Shown here piece by piece: positions 16,979 to 26,113 of a DNA stretch of 64,000 nt. The notes under the pieces were generated by a model. That model saw nothing but the letters and a program-made list of their open reading frames with translations, was not told where the DNA came from and searched no databases. The stretch covers positions 48,585 to 112,584 of the forward strand of contig JBGAGG010000014.1 of assembly GCA_044226845.1 (NCBI GenBank). The letters are read 5' to 3'. Numbering within the stretch: the stretch's first letter is position 1; each line of letters opens with the position of its first letter. The position numbers were made by a program, and so were the translations under genes. This DNA is from JAFDZO01 sp044226845 (GTDB lineage: Bacteria; Bacteroidota; Ignavibacteria; Tepidaquicellales; Tepidaquicellaceae).

Positions 16979-18004
16979 TTATTTTTTCTTCTTTAACTTC
17001 ACTTTAAATCCAAACAATCCCTGCGGTCGTGTTAACATCATTATTATTAATAGCAGAGCATAGATAATCATTCTGTACTCGGATACACTTCGTAAAAACT
17101 CCGGCAAAATTGTCAAAAGCACAGCGGCAATTATAACGCCAATCATGCTTCCCATACCGCCGAGAATAACCATTACAACTATTTCAACTGATTTAAGGAA
17201 ATTAAAATCTTCAGGGTTCAGATATAAATTAAAGTGTCCGTAAAGCACACCGGCAATGCCTGCAAAAAATGCTCCCGTAACAAAAGCCGATACTTTGAAT
17301 TTTGTTGTGTTAATACCCATCGACTCTGCAGCAATTTCATCATCCTTCACGGATAAAAATCCTCTGCCATATGTTGAGTTAATCAGATTACTTACATAAT
17401 AAATAATTATTGCCACAAATAAAAACGTCCAGAAGAAATTTGTAAACTGCGGAACTGCATAAAAAACTGTCGGCATATCTACCAAGTCCTGCACCATCTG
17501 CGGACTCTTCACTCCGTTAGCATAAATATAAACCCCTCTGAATCCCTGCGATGCGCCGATAACATCCATATTCTGAATTACAACTCTGATAATTTCAGCA
17601 AAGCCGAGAGTTGTGATAGCAAGATAATCTCCTTTTAATCTCAGTGAAGGCACACCGACAAGCAAACCGACTAAAGCCGCAGCCGTTCCCCCCGCAAGCA
17701 ATACTATAATAAAAGTAATAGCATTACCAAAGGCTCCCGTGCCGAAAGTGCTTTGAAAAAATGGAGCGAAGTAAGTGGAGAGAGCAATAGATAAGTAGCC
17801 GCCGATAGCCATAAACCCTGCATGACCGAGCGAAAACTGACCTGTATATCCGTTAATAAGATTTAGACTCGTTGCAAGAATGATGTTTATACCGATATAA
17901 ATAATAACGGTATAAAAATACGGATCGATAGAACCGGAAAACAGGTTTATAACGAAAATTACAGCTATGGAGGAAAGAAAAAGTAGTTTACTCTTCACTT
18001 GCAA
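16979..18004 (-). CDS. livM: Branched-chain amino acid ABC transporter permease LivM-type
   Basis: A 341-residue inner-membrane permease with about ten hydrophobic segments. The family core is clear: LNLINGYTGQFSLGHAGFMAIGGY near residue 50, LKGDYLAITTLGFAEI, and the EAA-like loop GRGFLSVKDDEIAAESMGINTTKFK. The apparent start is TTG (18002-18004). It is the first liv gene present. The usual partner permease livH and a periplasmic binding protein gene are not found next to it. They may be encoded elsewhere. Confidence 0.93.
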   Translation of the reverse strand: MQVKSKLLFLSSIAVIFVINLFSGSIDPYFYTVIIYIGINIILATSLNLINGYTGQFSLGHAGFMAIGGYLSIALSTYFAPFFQSTFGTGAFGNAITFIIVLLAGGTAAALVGLLVGVPSLRLKGDYLAITTLGFAEIIRVVIQNMDVIGASQGFRGVYIYANGVKSPQMVQDLVDMPTVFYAVPQFTNFFWTFLFVAIIIYYVSNLINSTYGRGFLSVKDDEIAAESMGINTTKFKVSAFVTGAFFAGIAGVLYGHFNLYLNPEDFNFLKSVEIVVMVILGGMGSMIGVIIAAVLLTILPEFLRSVSEYRMIIYALLLIIMMLTRPQGLFGFKVKLKKKK

Positions 18005-18076
18005 TGAGGTTTCAAACGAGAAAAATATGCATTATAGAGGTAATTAAAAAGAATAAAAAAGACACCTCAATTTCAC

Positions 18077-18104
18077 ATATCAGATATCAGATATCAGATA
18101 TCAA
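18077..18104. repeat. Heptamer tandem repeat (ATATCAG)
   Basis: Three perfect ATATCAG units plus a fourth ending ATATCAA. They lie in the 156-base gap between livM and the TPR/barrel gene. No other function is evident. Confidence 0.6.
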
Positions 18105-18160
18105 ATTTATAAAATAATGCAGGCATCTGCACATTTTAAATCTGAAATTTTAAATTAAGC

Positions 18161-19678
18161 CTATTTCCAGAAATTTACTTTCACACCTAATGAAAGAGTC
18201 CTTATAATATAGAAGAAGTTTTTAGAATAATTGAAATCTATGTTCATTTCAATTTTAGGTGTTATGAGAGAGTGCACTGAAAAATTTACATCTACAGGAG
18301 TAAAATTTTCCTTAACATACCCTCTTGAAAGATAGACCTGTCCAATAGCGTTTCCATCCCTGAAGAAATATGGCTTTTCAGCTGAGCCGCTCAAACCGTA
18401 ACCGACTGACAGCGATGCCTGTGTTTCAAGCGTAGGATAATATCCGAAAGCAAAATAAGCTGATTGCGATAATAAATTTTTAGGTGTGTAATACGGATAA
18501 TAATCTCCGCCAAAAAACGGCGCCGATGTTCCGCTGTTAAGAATTTCCTCCGGTGTTTTATCCGATGCGAACTTTTCCAGTTTTGATGTGCTTAGGTTAA
18601 ATCCATACCCGATCTTAAAATCAAAATCTTTAAATTTCAAACGGGGTGTGTAAAGAATGCCGGTAAGAGTTGTAACAGGATTATCAACTCCGTCGAAGAA
18701 AACCGTTTCAATCGAAGCTTTTCCGTTCCAGCTTTCTTTAGTTGTTAGTGTTATTGACCCTGATGCAGCGTGAGTCATCACCGTTGTATCTATACTATAT
18801 AAGGAGTTAAAGTACGGCTTACGTTCAGCACCAATAGTTAAAAGTATATACCGTTCGGCAAATTTTTCAAATCGCACTCTTGCAGTAACGTCGAACTCAG
18901 TTCCGGGATACATTATCAGTCCCGCTCCGTAATCACTGGCTACTCCAAATTCCTTAATATATGACCTGTTGTCAAACTGAAGCCTGTAAATGCTGATGTT
19001 ATCGCCTTTTGTTCTCTGAAAAAGCATGGGGCTAATTGAAAGACGCGGCGAGGATAACGGACTGAAATAAATACCGCCTTCAAGCACAGGAGCAAAAACA
19101 TCAAATGACTGGCTGTTACTGCTATAGTTAGCTGTCAGCTTTGCCCACTTTGATTTTAAAACTAATAGCTCTGCTTTCAGATCGCGCGCTGTAACATTAG
19201 TCGGGTCTTTAGTTAATACTTTTGAAACTGCATTGTATGATTCTATAAAATCTTCGTTACTCTTTAAGATTATAGCTTTATCAAGTAACGCTTCAATGTT
19301 AACCGGGTCGTAGGTGAGGTATTCTTCTAATATCGGCAGAGCTGTTTCGTACTCATCCACGTCAAAAAGCATTCGGGCATAATCAAGTTTCATAGGATAA
19401 TTCTTAGGCTCCATCTCCATTGCCTCAGTATAGAGGTCCATGAATAAACCATATCTTTTATTCTGATAAGCAACGTTTGCGCAGGCAATTGTGATTTTTA
19501 TTTCCTTAGGATTTGCGCGATGAAAACGCTCAAGATAGGTCTGCGCTTCCTCCAGCCTGCCGTTTACAACAAGTTCATTAGCCCTGTCTAAAACGCTTTG
19601 AGTAGTCTGCGCCTTTAATTGGCTGCAGAATATAATCGAGAGAAGAAATAGAAGTAATAGAAAGTTAAATTTTTTCAA
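18161..19678 (-). CDS. TPR and outer-membrane beta-barrel protein
   Basis: A 505-residue exported protein. The signal peptide is about residues 1-23 (ending QLKAQ). Residues 24-180 are tetratricopeptide-type helices (NELVVNGRLEEAQTYLERF, ALPILEEYLTYDPVN). From about residue 180 the chain alternates as amphipathic strands (SPLSSPRLSISPML through SLGVKVNFWK), ending like an outer-membrane barrel. The layout resembles YaiO-type barrels with a TPR front, but I do not assign that family firmly. The start appears to be TTG (19676-19678). The role is unknown. Confidence 0.7.
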   Translation of the reverse strand: MKKFNFLLLLFLLSIIFCSQLKAQTTQSVLDRANELVVNGRLEEAQTYLERFHRANPKEIKITIACANVAYQNKRYGLFMDLYTEAMEMEPKNYPMKLDYARMLFDVDEYETALPILEEYLTYDPVNIEALLDKAIILKSNEDFIESYNAVSKVLTKDPTNVTARDLKAELLVLKSKWAKLTANYSSNSQSFDVFAPVLEGGIYFSPLSSPRLSISPMLFQRTKGDNISIYRLQFDNRSYIKEFGVASDYGAGLIMYPGTEFDVTARVRFEKFAERYILLTIGAERKPYFNSLYSIDTTVMTHAASGSITLTTKESWNGKASIETVFFDGVDNPVTTLTGILYTPRLKFKDFDFKIGYGFNLSTSKLEKFASDKTPEEILNSGTSAPFFGGDYYPYYTPKNLLSQSAYFAFGYYPTLETQASLSVGYGLSGSAEKPYFFRDGNAIGQVYLSRGYVKENFTPVDVNFSVHSLITPKIEMNIDFNYSKNFFYIIRTLSLGVKVNFWK

Positions 19679-19805
19679 ATAGTATCTATTGAAATCTATA
19701 AAAAGGTTAAATTTTTGTGATTATAATGCGCAGATAAGATATTAATATTCAAATACTAACACAATTCAAAATTATTATTTAAATAAAACTTCAATATAAC
19801 AAAAA

Positions 19806-19831
19806 AGCCTGACTACTTTCGTAATCAGGCT
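19806..19831 (-). terminator. Terminator behind tRNA-Val
   Basis: An AGCCTGA / TCAGGCT stem with further inner pairing around a TTTC loop. A run of T's follows on the minus strand. It lies 8 bases past the tRNA 3' end. Confidence 0.8.
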
Positions 19832-19839
19832 TTCTTTCG

Positions 19840-19913
19840 TGGGCGATTAAGGATTCGAACCTCAGACCCCTTCGGTGTAAGCGAAGTGCTCTAACCAGCT
19901 GAGCTAATCGCCC
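19840..19913 (-). tRNA. tRNA-Val (anticodon TAC)
   Basis: A 74-base cloverleaf on the minus strand. The acceptor pairs are GGGCGAT / ATCGCCC with discriminator A. The D arm is AGCTCAGCTGGTTAGAGC. The anticodon arm is CTTCG-CTTACAC-CGAAG, so the anticodon is TAC. The T arm contains GGTTCGAATCC. CCA is not encoded. It stands alone, with its own terminator. Confidence 0.95.
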
Positions 19914-20026
19914 GTAAAATCGGACAAGCAATAAATTACATATTCTAACCCATTTTTTCAATGGATTTATATCGTGACTTACTATTTAATTTTTACTTTT
20001 GTTATTTTAGCAATATAATTCTAATT

Positions 20027-20779
20027 ATGACAACCATCTTCTCCGATATCATTCAGCGCAATTACATCCTCGCATGGGCAGGAACACTTAATCTCGCCGG
20101 ATTTGCAGCCGCCTTCATCCTGTCTTTCATCGATGAACGCACCATCACAGGCGTTAACGCATGGGTAAAGCCCATGAAATTTTTTCTCTCTGTTGCCATT
20201 TATCTTTTTACAATGGCTTTCATACTATCTTATCTTCCGCAAAATCTTAAATGGCTCAGCTGGACTATAACTATCCTCATGACTCTCGAAACCACCCTGA
20301 TCTTCATGCAGGCAGCGCGCGGAGTAACCTCCCACTTCAATGAAACCACTGCCTTCAACGGGCTCGTTTTCAGCGTAATGGGTATCTCCATCTTCATCAA
20401 CACACTGCTCTGCACATATATACTCGTACTCTATTTTACATCCGATGTGCACATGTCCGAGTCCCTTCTCTGGGGTATTCGCATGGGACTTCTGATTTTC
20501 ATCCTCGCAAGCCTTGAAGGCATTGCAATGGTACAAAACCGCTCGCATACAGTCGGCGTTCCTGATGGCGGCAAAGGCTTGCCATTCGTAAACTGGAGCA
20601 GAGAGGGCGGCGATCTGCGCATCGCTCACTTTATCGGCATGCACGCACTGCAAGTGCTTCCTATCGCCGGAGCATTTATAAAAAATAAATACGCCGTCAT
20701 AATTATTTCTGTCATCTATTTTTTAATCTCAGCTCTCCTCTTTATACAGGCAATCAAAGGCAGAGTGTTCCTAGGATGA
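20027..20779 (+). CDS. Uncharacterised multi-pass membrane protein
   Basis: From the ATG at 20027 it is 250 residues; an upstream ATG at 19961 would add an AT-rich, less plausible 22 residues and run close to the tRNA. About seven hydrophobic segments are visible. A conserved-looking block GGDLRIAHFIGMHALQVLP contains two histidines inside a membrane helix, and WVKPMKFFLS precedes the second helix. I do not recognise a named family. Codon use is richer in C at third positions than in the housekeeping genes around it, as in the next two genes. Confidence 0.75.
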   Translation: MTTIFSDIIQRNYILAWAGTLNLAGFAAAFILSFIDERTITGVNAWVKPMKFFLSVAIYLFTMAFILSYLPQNLKWLSWTITILMTLETTLIFMQAARGVTSHFNETTAFNGLVFSVMGISIFINTLLCTYILVLYFTSDVHMSESLLWGIRMGLLIFILASLEGIAMVQNRSHTVGVPDGGKGLPFVNWSREGGDLRIAHFIGMHALQVLPIAGAFIKNKYAVIIISVIYFLISALLFIQAIKGRVFLG

Positions 20780-20859
20780 TTTTATTTTAATACGGACTTT
20801 TATACAACCCCCCTTTGTTGCAAATACTAAAGCGCTATCAGTTAACTTAAGTCTATTTC

Positions 20860-21420
20860 ATGAGCACTATCAACGAAGCCATTATTAACACCTTCATCAA
20901 AAGAACTGAAGCTGTACTCAAAAAAACTACCGAAGAGTTCGGCGCGCTTACTGCCGCACAGCTCAACAAAAAGCCCGCTCCCGATAAATGGAGCATCGGA
21001 CAGGTATTCGACCATCTCATTATATACAACTCGACTTATTACCCCATCTATGAAAAAGTCGCTACAGGCAGGCATCACATGACGCTATGGCAGAAGATAA
21101 ATCCGCTCAGTCATGTAACGGGAAGCTTCCTTCTTAAAGTCCTGCGCAGCGATACAAAAAAAGTAAAGGCGCTGAAATCATTCCGCCCCTCTGAAAGCAA
21201 TATTCCCCCAACTATCATAAATGATTTTATTCAGAACACAAATATTCTTTTAAAATATTTCGCGCAGATAAAGGAGGAAGATGTTGATGTAAATAAAACT
21301 ATCGTGCAGTCCCCCGCCGGCTCGATATTTACTTACACGCTTAAAGACTCGATGGATATCAGCGTTACTCACATGGAGCGCCACCTGAAGCAGGCAGAAC
21401 TCGGACTGAAATCGCTCTGA
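20860..21420 (+). CDS. DinB-like superfamily protein
   Basis: A 186-residue four-helix protein of the DinB/DUF1569 type. The first helix ends with PAPDKWSIGQVFDHLIIYNSTYY, whose histidine is the usual first metal ligand. The C-terminal helix has MDISVTHMERHLKQAE with HxxxH. These proteins bind a metal and are often linked to thiol or stress chemistry, but no substrate can be named. The start is the ATG at 20860. It is unrelated at sequence level to the other DinB-type gene at 1704 except for the fold pattern. Confidence 0.8.
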   Translation: MSTINEAIINTFIKRTEAVLKKTTEEFGALTAAQLNKKPAPDKWSIGQVFDHLIIYNSTYYPIYEKVATGRHHMTLWQKINPLSHVTGSFLLKVLRSDTKKVKALKSFRPSESNIPPTIINDFIQNTNILLKYFAQIKEEDVDVNKTIVQSPAGSIFTYTLKDSMDISVTHMERHLKQAELGLKSL

Positions 21421-21491
21421 TAAATCCCGGGGCGTGATATATTAAACCAAATTTATTATATTATGTCCAAGTTCTAAATAAACCTCGTTCT

Positions 21492-22708
21492 ATGAAAATA
21501 CCGGTCTTAGTTCTATTAGCGTTAACAAGCCTATCCCAAATAAGTCTGTTTCCGCAGACGATATTTTCAAACACTCAGTATCAAAACACACAGCTCAGTC
21601 CGCAGCGGACTGCTCCCAGGCTGTATTTAAATTTTATCTCGCATAACGAAGATGCTGACCAGTTCAACAACTTCCCCGCGTATATCAGCAAACGCAATAT
21701 GATAATTGCCTTTGTTAATATGTTTCCAACACTAACGGAAAAAATATTATCAAATGGATGGTTGAAGATAAAGGCATCGAATGCGATCCCCACTCGCACG
21801 AGTCCACGCTTTACAACTACGCCGATGTTGCCTATCTCCATCAGGCGCTTGGCATCACTCCCACAAAAACCACAGGCGGATTTCTATATGACACCGTCAT
21901 CAACGGAAATAACTGGGAGAATCTCGAAGCCGGAATTTACGGCCGATACTATACAACTTACTTCTGGAAGCCCGATATTCTATGGGGCGGCGGCACGCAA
22001 AGGCACGTCAACGACCCTATGATTTTCGGAGCGTTCAAGCCGAAGAGCATGGCGCAGTTTTATACGCACGACTCCACTAAAAACCTTACTCTCATCGGCA
22101 ACGGCTGCGAAAATAAAATTTTTGATACGACCAATATAAATAATTCAATCGCCGTCATCAGGCAGATACTTAATGCTATCGAAAACCACACCGTTCCCGA
22201 TACGGGATTTTATACGGCAGGGATTTTTATTTCCAACGTCAGCATCACAACTAATATCATAAATAAAATTTCCGCCTTCATCGATACCCTCGCTCCCTAC
22301 GTTTCTTCGGGCAGGCTTCAGTACTGCAAAATTTCAGAGACGTATAATATCTGGAACACTCAGTATAATAAGAAGCCGTTCTATCTTAACTGCGCGCAGG
22401 TGCCGAGCGGTATAAATAATTCAGGCAGCGAAGTCGTAAGCGATTTTTATCTCTATCAGAATTATCCGAATCCCTTCAATCCTTCCACGAAGATAAATTT
22501 TGATTTGCGGATTGCAGATTACGTTACGCTGAAAGTTTATGATGTTGTAGGAAATGAAATTGCCGTACTGGCAGAAGGAAAGTTTTCGCCGGGGAGCCAC
22601 TCAGTTATATTCGATGCATCGCTCCACAATGCCTCAAGCGGAATTTATTTCTACCGCCTTACTACAGATAAGCAGACTATCACAAAGAAAATGGTAATGG
22701 TGAAGTAA
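21492..22708 (+). pseudogene. Frameshifted T9SS-exported polysaccharide-deacetylase-like protein
   Basis: Two overlapping frames together give one exported protein of about 405 residues. The first frame (from 21492) supplies a signal peptide and RLYLNFISHNEDAD. Near 21720-21745 the reading must move to the frame containing NTNGKNIIKWMVEDKGIECDPHSHE, which runs to a stop at 22706-22708. The offset equals loss of one base. SHNEDAD and CDPHSHE resemble the metal-binding parts of NodB-like deacetylases, but this is tentative. The C-terminus is a T9SS sorting domain (YQNYPNPFNPS, ending KKMVMVK). Either a broken gene or a one-base assembly error. Confidence 0.7.
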
Positions 22709-22711
22709 GTT

Positions 22712-22740
22712 GTCATCCCGCACTTGATGCGGGATCCAAT
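22712..22740. repeat. REP-like palindrome, copy 1
   Basis: The repeat reads GTCATCCCG...CGGGATCCAAT with a divergent loop. It belongs to the family whose translation is recognisable as CHSRESGNP / VIPAKAGIQ in many genomes. Confidence 0.75.
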
Positions 22741-22750
22741 CATACATAAC

Positions 22751-22917
22751 GCTTGTCATCCCCGCGAAAGCGGGGATCCAGTTTTAAAATAAAAACGGGG
22801 CAATAGCCCCGACTATAAAATTACACCCAGCTTGTCATCCCCGCGAAAGCGGGGATCCAGTTTTAAAATAAAAACGGGGCAATAGCCCCGACTATAAAAT
22901 TACACCCAGCTTGTCAT
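22751..22917. repeat. 79-bp tandem repeat with two hairpins
   Basis: Units start at 22751, 22830 and 22909, a period of 79; the first two appear identical and the third stops early. Each unit carries a REP-like palindrome (CCCCGC-GAAA-GCGGGG core) and then a second hairpin (CGGGGC / GCCCCG) preceded by an A-run. Together with the modified REP copy at 22913-22954 this fills the gap after the frameshifted gene. Confidence 0.85.
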
Positions 22918-22954
22918 TCCCGCGGGGTACCCTCTGGGTCAAGCGGGAATCCAG
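22913..22954. repeat. REP-like palindrome, copy with enlarged loop
   Basis: The outer arms GTCATTCCCGC and GCGGGAATCCAG are kept, but the loop is enlarged with a GGGTACCCTCTGGGTC-like insert. It lies 22 bases from the end of the GIY-YIG gene. Confidence 0.7.
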
Positions 22955-22975
22955 TCTAATAACTTTTATAAATTT

Positions 22976-23269
22976 CTAAATTCCTCCGAGTTCATAATAC
23001 AAATCACGCCATTCCGGATTTTCTTTTTCAATCAATTCCAGTTTCCATTTTCTCTCCCATTTTTTCAAAACCTTCTCTCTCGATATTGCTGAGCTTACAT
23101 TTTCAGTTTGTTCATAATAAACAAGTTTATCCACTCCGTATTTTTCTGTAAAACCTTTTACAATTTTATCCTTATGCTCTTTTACTCTCCGTAATAAATT
23201 GTTCGTAACTCCTATGTAAAGTGTACCGTTTCTTTTATTTGTTAATATGTAAACAAAATAATACTTCAT
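22976..23269 (-). CDS. GIY-YIG nuclease-domain protein
   Basis: A 97-residue single-domain protein of the UvrC/YhbQ-like GIY-YIG family. The motif strands are YFVYILTN and LYIGVTNNLLRRVKEHK, with the catalytic arginine in NNLLRR, and a later E in SAISREKVLKKW. Such proteins are predicted DNA endonucleases, though in vivo roles are poorly known. The start is the ATG at 23267-23269. It is flanked on both sides by REP-like palindromes and lies immediately next to the SIR2-TPR gene. Confidence 0.9.
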   Translation of the reverse strand: MKYYFVYILTNKRNGTLYIGVTNNLLRRVKEHKDKIVKGFTEKYGVDKLVYYEQTENVSSAISREKVLKKWERKWKLELIEKENPEWRDLYYELGGI

Positions 23270-23313
23270 TAAACTATACTATTCATTTTGAATCTTGTTT
23301 TTTCTCTCACATT

Positions 23314-23340
23314 GTCATTCCCGCGAAAGCGGGAATCCAG
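23314..23340. repeat. REP-like palindrome overlapping the end of the SIR2-TPR gene
   Basis: The palindrome has CCCGC-GAAA-GCGGG as its core with GTCATT and AATCCAG flanks. Read on the minus strand it encodes the last residues SGFPLSRE and the TGA stop of the SIR2-TPR protein. Confidence 0.85.
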
Positions 23341-25738
23341 ATTTGACTTCAATCTTTAATTTTTTCATTTTACTGGTTATTTCTGTTATTAACTTTTTCT
23401 TTTCTAATGGAAGATCAACTTGGATAAGCCATGTTTCTATTTCTTTGGTATCCCATTCAACTAAAGTATTTTTTTTGTACAGTTCTTCAAATCTTTCAGA
23501 ATTCTCCGAATAACTTTTACCTAGAATAACTTTAGTAATTACACTTAAATAGTTCCATGTTAATTCTTCTTTGTTAGTTTTAGGTATTGGCGCTGCTGTT
23601 ATAATTTTTTCATAAGATAATTCATAATTGAAATTAGCTATATAAAGTTCTATAATATGTAAGTAAGAAGTTATATAATCCGGATTGATTCTAATTGAAA
23701 TTAAATAATCTGAAATTGCTTCATTATAATTTTTCAAACAGAATTGTGAATAACCTCTTGCAAAATATGTTTCATAATTATTAGAATCTAATTTGATAGA
23801 TTTATTAAAATCTTCAATTGCTTCTCTATTGTTATTTAACATACAATGAGCAATACCCCTTAAATTGTAAAAATTTGGTTTGTCTGGTTCTAAACTAATA
23901 ACCTTATCAAAATCTATTATAGCATTTTTATAATCTTTTGTTTCGTAGTATAAAAGACCCCGGTTTTTATATGCCTCCAATTTATCAGGGTTTGCTTGAA
24001 TATAGCGATTGAAATCTATTAATGCTTCAGTATACTTTTCAAAAGTAAAATATAATAATCCGCGATTAAAATATACATCTGTATGTTCTGGATTCAACTC
24101 TAATACTTTTTCAAAGTCTGCAAAAGAGAGTTCATAACTTTTTAAAATTCTAAAGAGATTTCCTCTATTATTGTATACCATAGCGTCATTGGGATTTATT
24201 TCTAACGCCTTATTAAAATCCAAAATTGCTTTGTCATAATTTTTTAACTCAATATGTAAAATGCCTCTGTTGTTGAAATAATCAATGCTTGAGCCCCCTA
24301 ATTCTATAGTTCTATCCAAATCCTTTAGTGCTAAATCAAACATCTCCAATTCCTCATATAACAAACCTCTATTAAAATGACTGATAATATTATCATATCT
24401 CAAAAATATTGAAGTATTATAATCGTTCATTGCTTCGTTACGCATTTTTAAGTCAGCATAAATATTTCCTCTTAATCCATATACAACTGAATTGTAAGGT
24501 AATAGTTTTAACAAATCTTGAACATTTTTCAAAGCTTCTTCTGATTTTCCTAATTTGTGATTTCTATTAGCTAAATCGAAAAGTTCAATACCTCTTTTGT
24601 CATCTTCCAAAACAGCTCTCTCAACATGCGCTAAATATGTGTGTTGCCTTTCTTCAGCTTTTTGTTTTATTTCTATGGGTAAAAAACCAAATAAATTCCA
24701 AAGTTTAGCTATAAATATCTCAAAACTTTCAATCTCCAGAAAATAACTATTTGGTGTTTCTTCAAGTAGCTTTTTTACTCTCCAATGTAATTTATTTTTG
24801 TCATCTGTTATCCATAGCAAAAAATATTTTCCAGCTAAATTCTTCTTCCTTTCTTCTAATATTTTCATAATTGAGTGATCAGCACCTTTATAACCAATTA
24901 CAACAAGACCGCACTGATTTAATGCTTCACCAAATTTTTCCTCCATATTTTTTTCCAATGACTGAGTTTCGTTTTCTATATTTTTTATATCCTGAAAAAG
25001 ATAATCACCATGAAGTTTTATGATATTTGGCCTATCACTATGTATATTTATATATGCGGCGGTTTCGTTATGTGAGAAAATTCTGGGGTAAATATCGTAA
25101 TAACGGGAAAGTGAATAATTTAAAAGATCATCAAAATTTGTTGTAAATACATTTTTAACTAACCGCTCATTTATTAAATGTGAAAACAAAATATAACTTC
25201 CGTGAGGTTCTTTTTTTTCAATAATTTTTTCAAACAATTTTTGACGTTCTCTGTTATCTCCGTTATAAAAATTCAACCAAGAGCCATAAAGTGAGTCTTC
25301 AAAAAGAAAATCAATTATATTAGGTATACCACTTAAGTCTTTTTTAAACGATTCAGGTAGTAATTCAACCAACTCATCATCACCTTTTTTTAAAAATCTT
25401 GTTTTAAAGCCAGTTTCAACTTCTTTAACATATTTATCAAAATCGTCTTTATTGGAATTGTAAAAATTTTCAATCTTTTCATTTAAAGAACCATTAAAAA
25501 TATACTCACCAGATACAATTTTATGTTGACTTGAATAATTTTTTTTATAAAATAATATTTTCTGAACAATTTCTATTATTCCTCCACCTGTCGGAATATT
25601 ACTTGAAACAGAACATCCTGCACCAAGAAAAAAACAAAGTTTAGGAGTTTTGGTATTATCGATTGTTTCATGCATCATGTCGAAAAGATCATTTATATTT
25701 AATCTTTTTTCTTCGCTTATTTCAACATTATTTGCCAT
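23315..25738 (-). CDS. SIR2-like/TPR protein, probable anti-phage NADase
   Basis: An 807-residue protein. Residues about 30-360 are a SIR2-like Rossmann domain: FFLGAGCSVSSNIPTG at 36-51, TTNFD at 199-203, KLHGD at 241-245 and VIGYKGAD at 280-287. From about 375 to 730 there are roughly ten tetratricopeptide repeats (for example AMVYNNRGNLFRILKSYELS). SIR2-domain defence proteins degrade NAD+ when infection is sensed, stopping phage growth; the TPR part is the likely sensor or assembly surface. That role is inferred from domain order. The gene is very AT-rich and is bracketed by REP-like repeats. Its last eight codons and stop lie inside one of them. The start is the ATG at 25736-25738. Confidence 0.85.
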   Translation of the reverse strand: MANNVEISEEKRLNINDLFDMMHETIDNTKTPKLCFFLGAGCSVSSNIPTGGGIIEIVQKILFYKKNYSSQHKIVSGEYIFNGSLNEKIENFYNSNKDDFDKYVKEVETGFKTRFLKKGDDELVELLPESFKKDLSGIPNIIDFLFEDSLYGSWLNFYNGDNRERQKLFEKIIEKKEPHGSYILFSHLINERLVKNVFTTNFDDLLNYSLSRYYDIYPRIFSHNETAAYINIHSDRPNIIKLHGDYLFQDIKNIENETQSLEKNMEEKFGEALNQCGLVVIGYKGADHSIMKILEERKKNLAGKYFLLWITDDKNKLHWRVKKLLEETPNSYFLEIESFEIFIAKLWNLFGFLPIEIKQKAEERQHTYLAHVERAVLEDDKRGIELFDLANRNHKLGKSEEALKNVQDLLKLLPYNSVVYGLRGNIYADLKMRNEAMNDYNTSIFLRYDNIISHFNRGLLYEELEMFDLALKDLDRTIELGGSSIDYFNNRGILHIELKNYDKAILDFNKALEINPNDAMVYNNRGNLFRILKSYELSFADFEKVLELNPEHTDVYFNRGLLYFTFEKYTEALIDFNRYIQANPDKLEAYKNRGLLYYETKDYKNAIIDFDKVISLEPDKPNFYNLRGIAHCMLNNNREAIEDFNKSIKLDSNNYETYFARGYSQFCLKNYNEAISDYLISIRINPDYITSYLHIIELYIANFNYELSYEKIITAAPIPKTNKEELTWNYLSVITKVILGKSYSENSERFEELYKKNTLVEWDTKEIETWLIQVDLPLEKKKLITEITSKMKKLKIEVKSGFPLSRE

Positions 25739-26113
25739 TGGGATTTTAAAATTTCCCTAATTTACCAATAAATTAAGTTAGTTTAAACACAAAGGCTTTA
25801 TACCTGGATTCCCGCTTTCGCGGGAATGACAAGCGGAGTGAAAACACACCACACAGTTGGCACGCTTTCCAAGCGTGTATAGGTCAACAATTGTGTATTT
25901 CTGGATTCCCGCTTTTGCGGGAATGACAAGCGGGGTGTTTTGATTGGAGAAGCAAAGCTTGCCCCGTACTAGATACGGGGTATTGTGTCTCTCACATTGC
26001 GTTGTGTATGATTGGATCCCCATTTTCACGGGGATGACAAGCGTGGTGGTCTGAAACTTTTTTTATTTTTTTCAGTCTAAAAAAGTATATCACTCAAATT
26101 AAAACCACAGATT
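25739..26113. repeat. Non-coding stretch with three REP-like palindromes
   Basis: No gene is supported in these 375 bases. Three REP-like copies lie at 25804-25830, 25901-25927 and 26012-26038, all in the orientation opposite to those at 22.7-23.3 kb. Two other small hairpins occur: CACGCTT / AAGCGTG at 25861-25876, and CCCCGTA / TACGGGG at about 25963-25981. An 83-codon minus-strand frame here is only translated repeat. Confidence 0.75.

Noticed and set aside
20225..20653. 142-codon minus-strand gene rich in Asp, Glu and Cys
   Set aside because: It is antisense to a clear membrane protein gene; the acidic content is the mirror of hydrophobic codons.
25778..26029. 83-codon minus-strand gene
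   Set aside because: Its translation (VIPAKAGIQ and CHSRESGNP) is the known signature of translated REP-like repeats.
22712..26038. CRISPR-like array from repeated palindromes
   Set aside because: Spacing is irregular, orientation changes, no spacer set is present and no cas gene is near. They are dispersed REP-type repeats.
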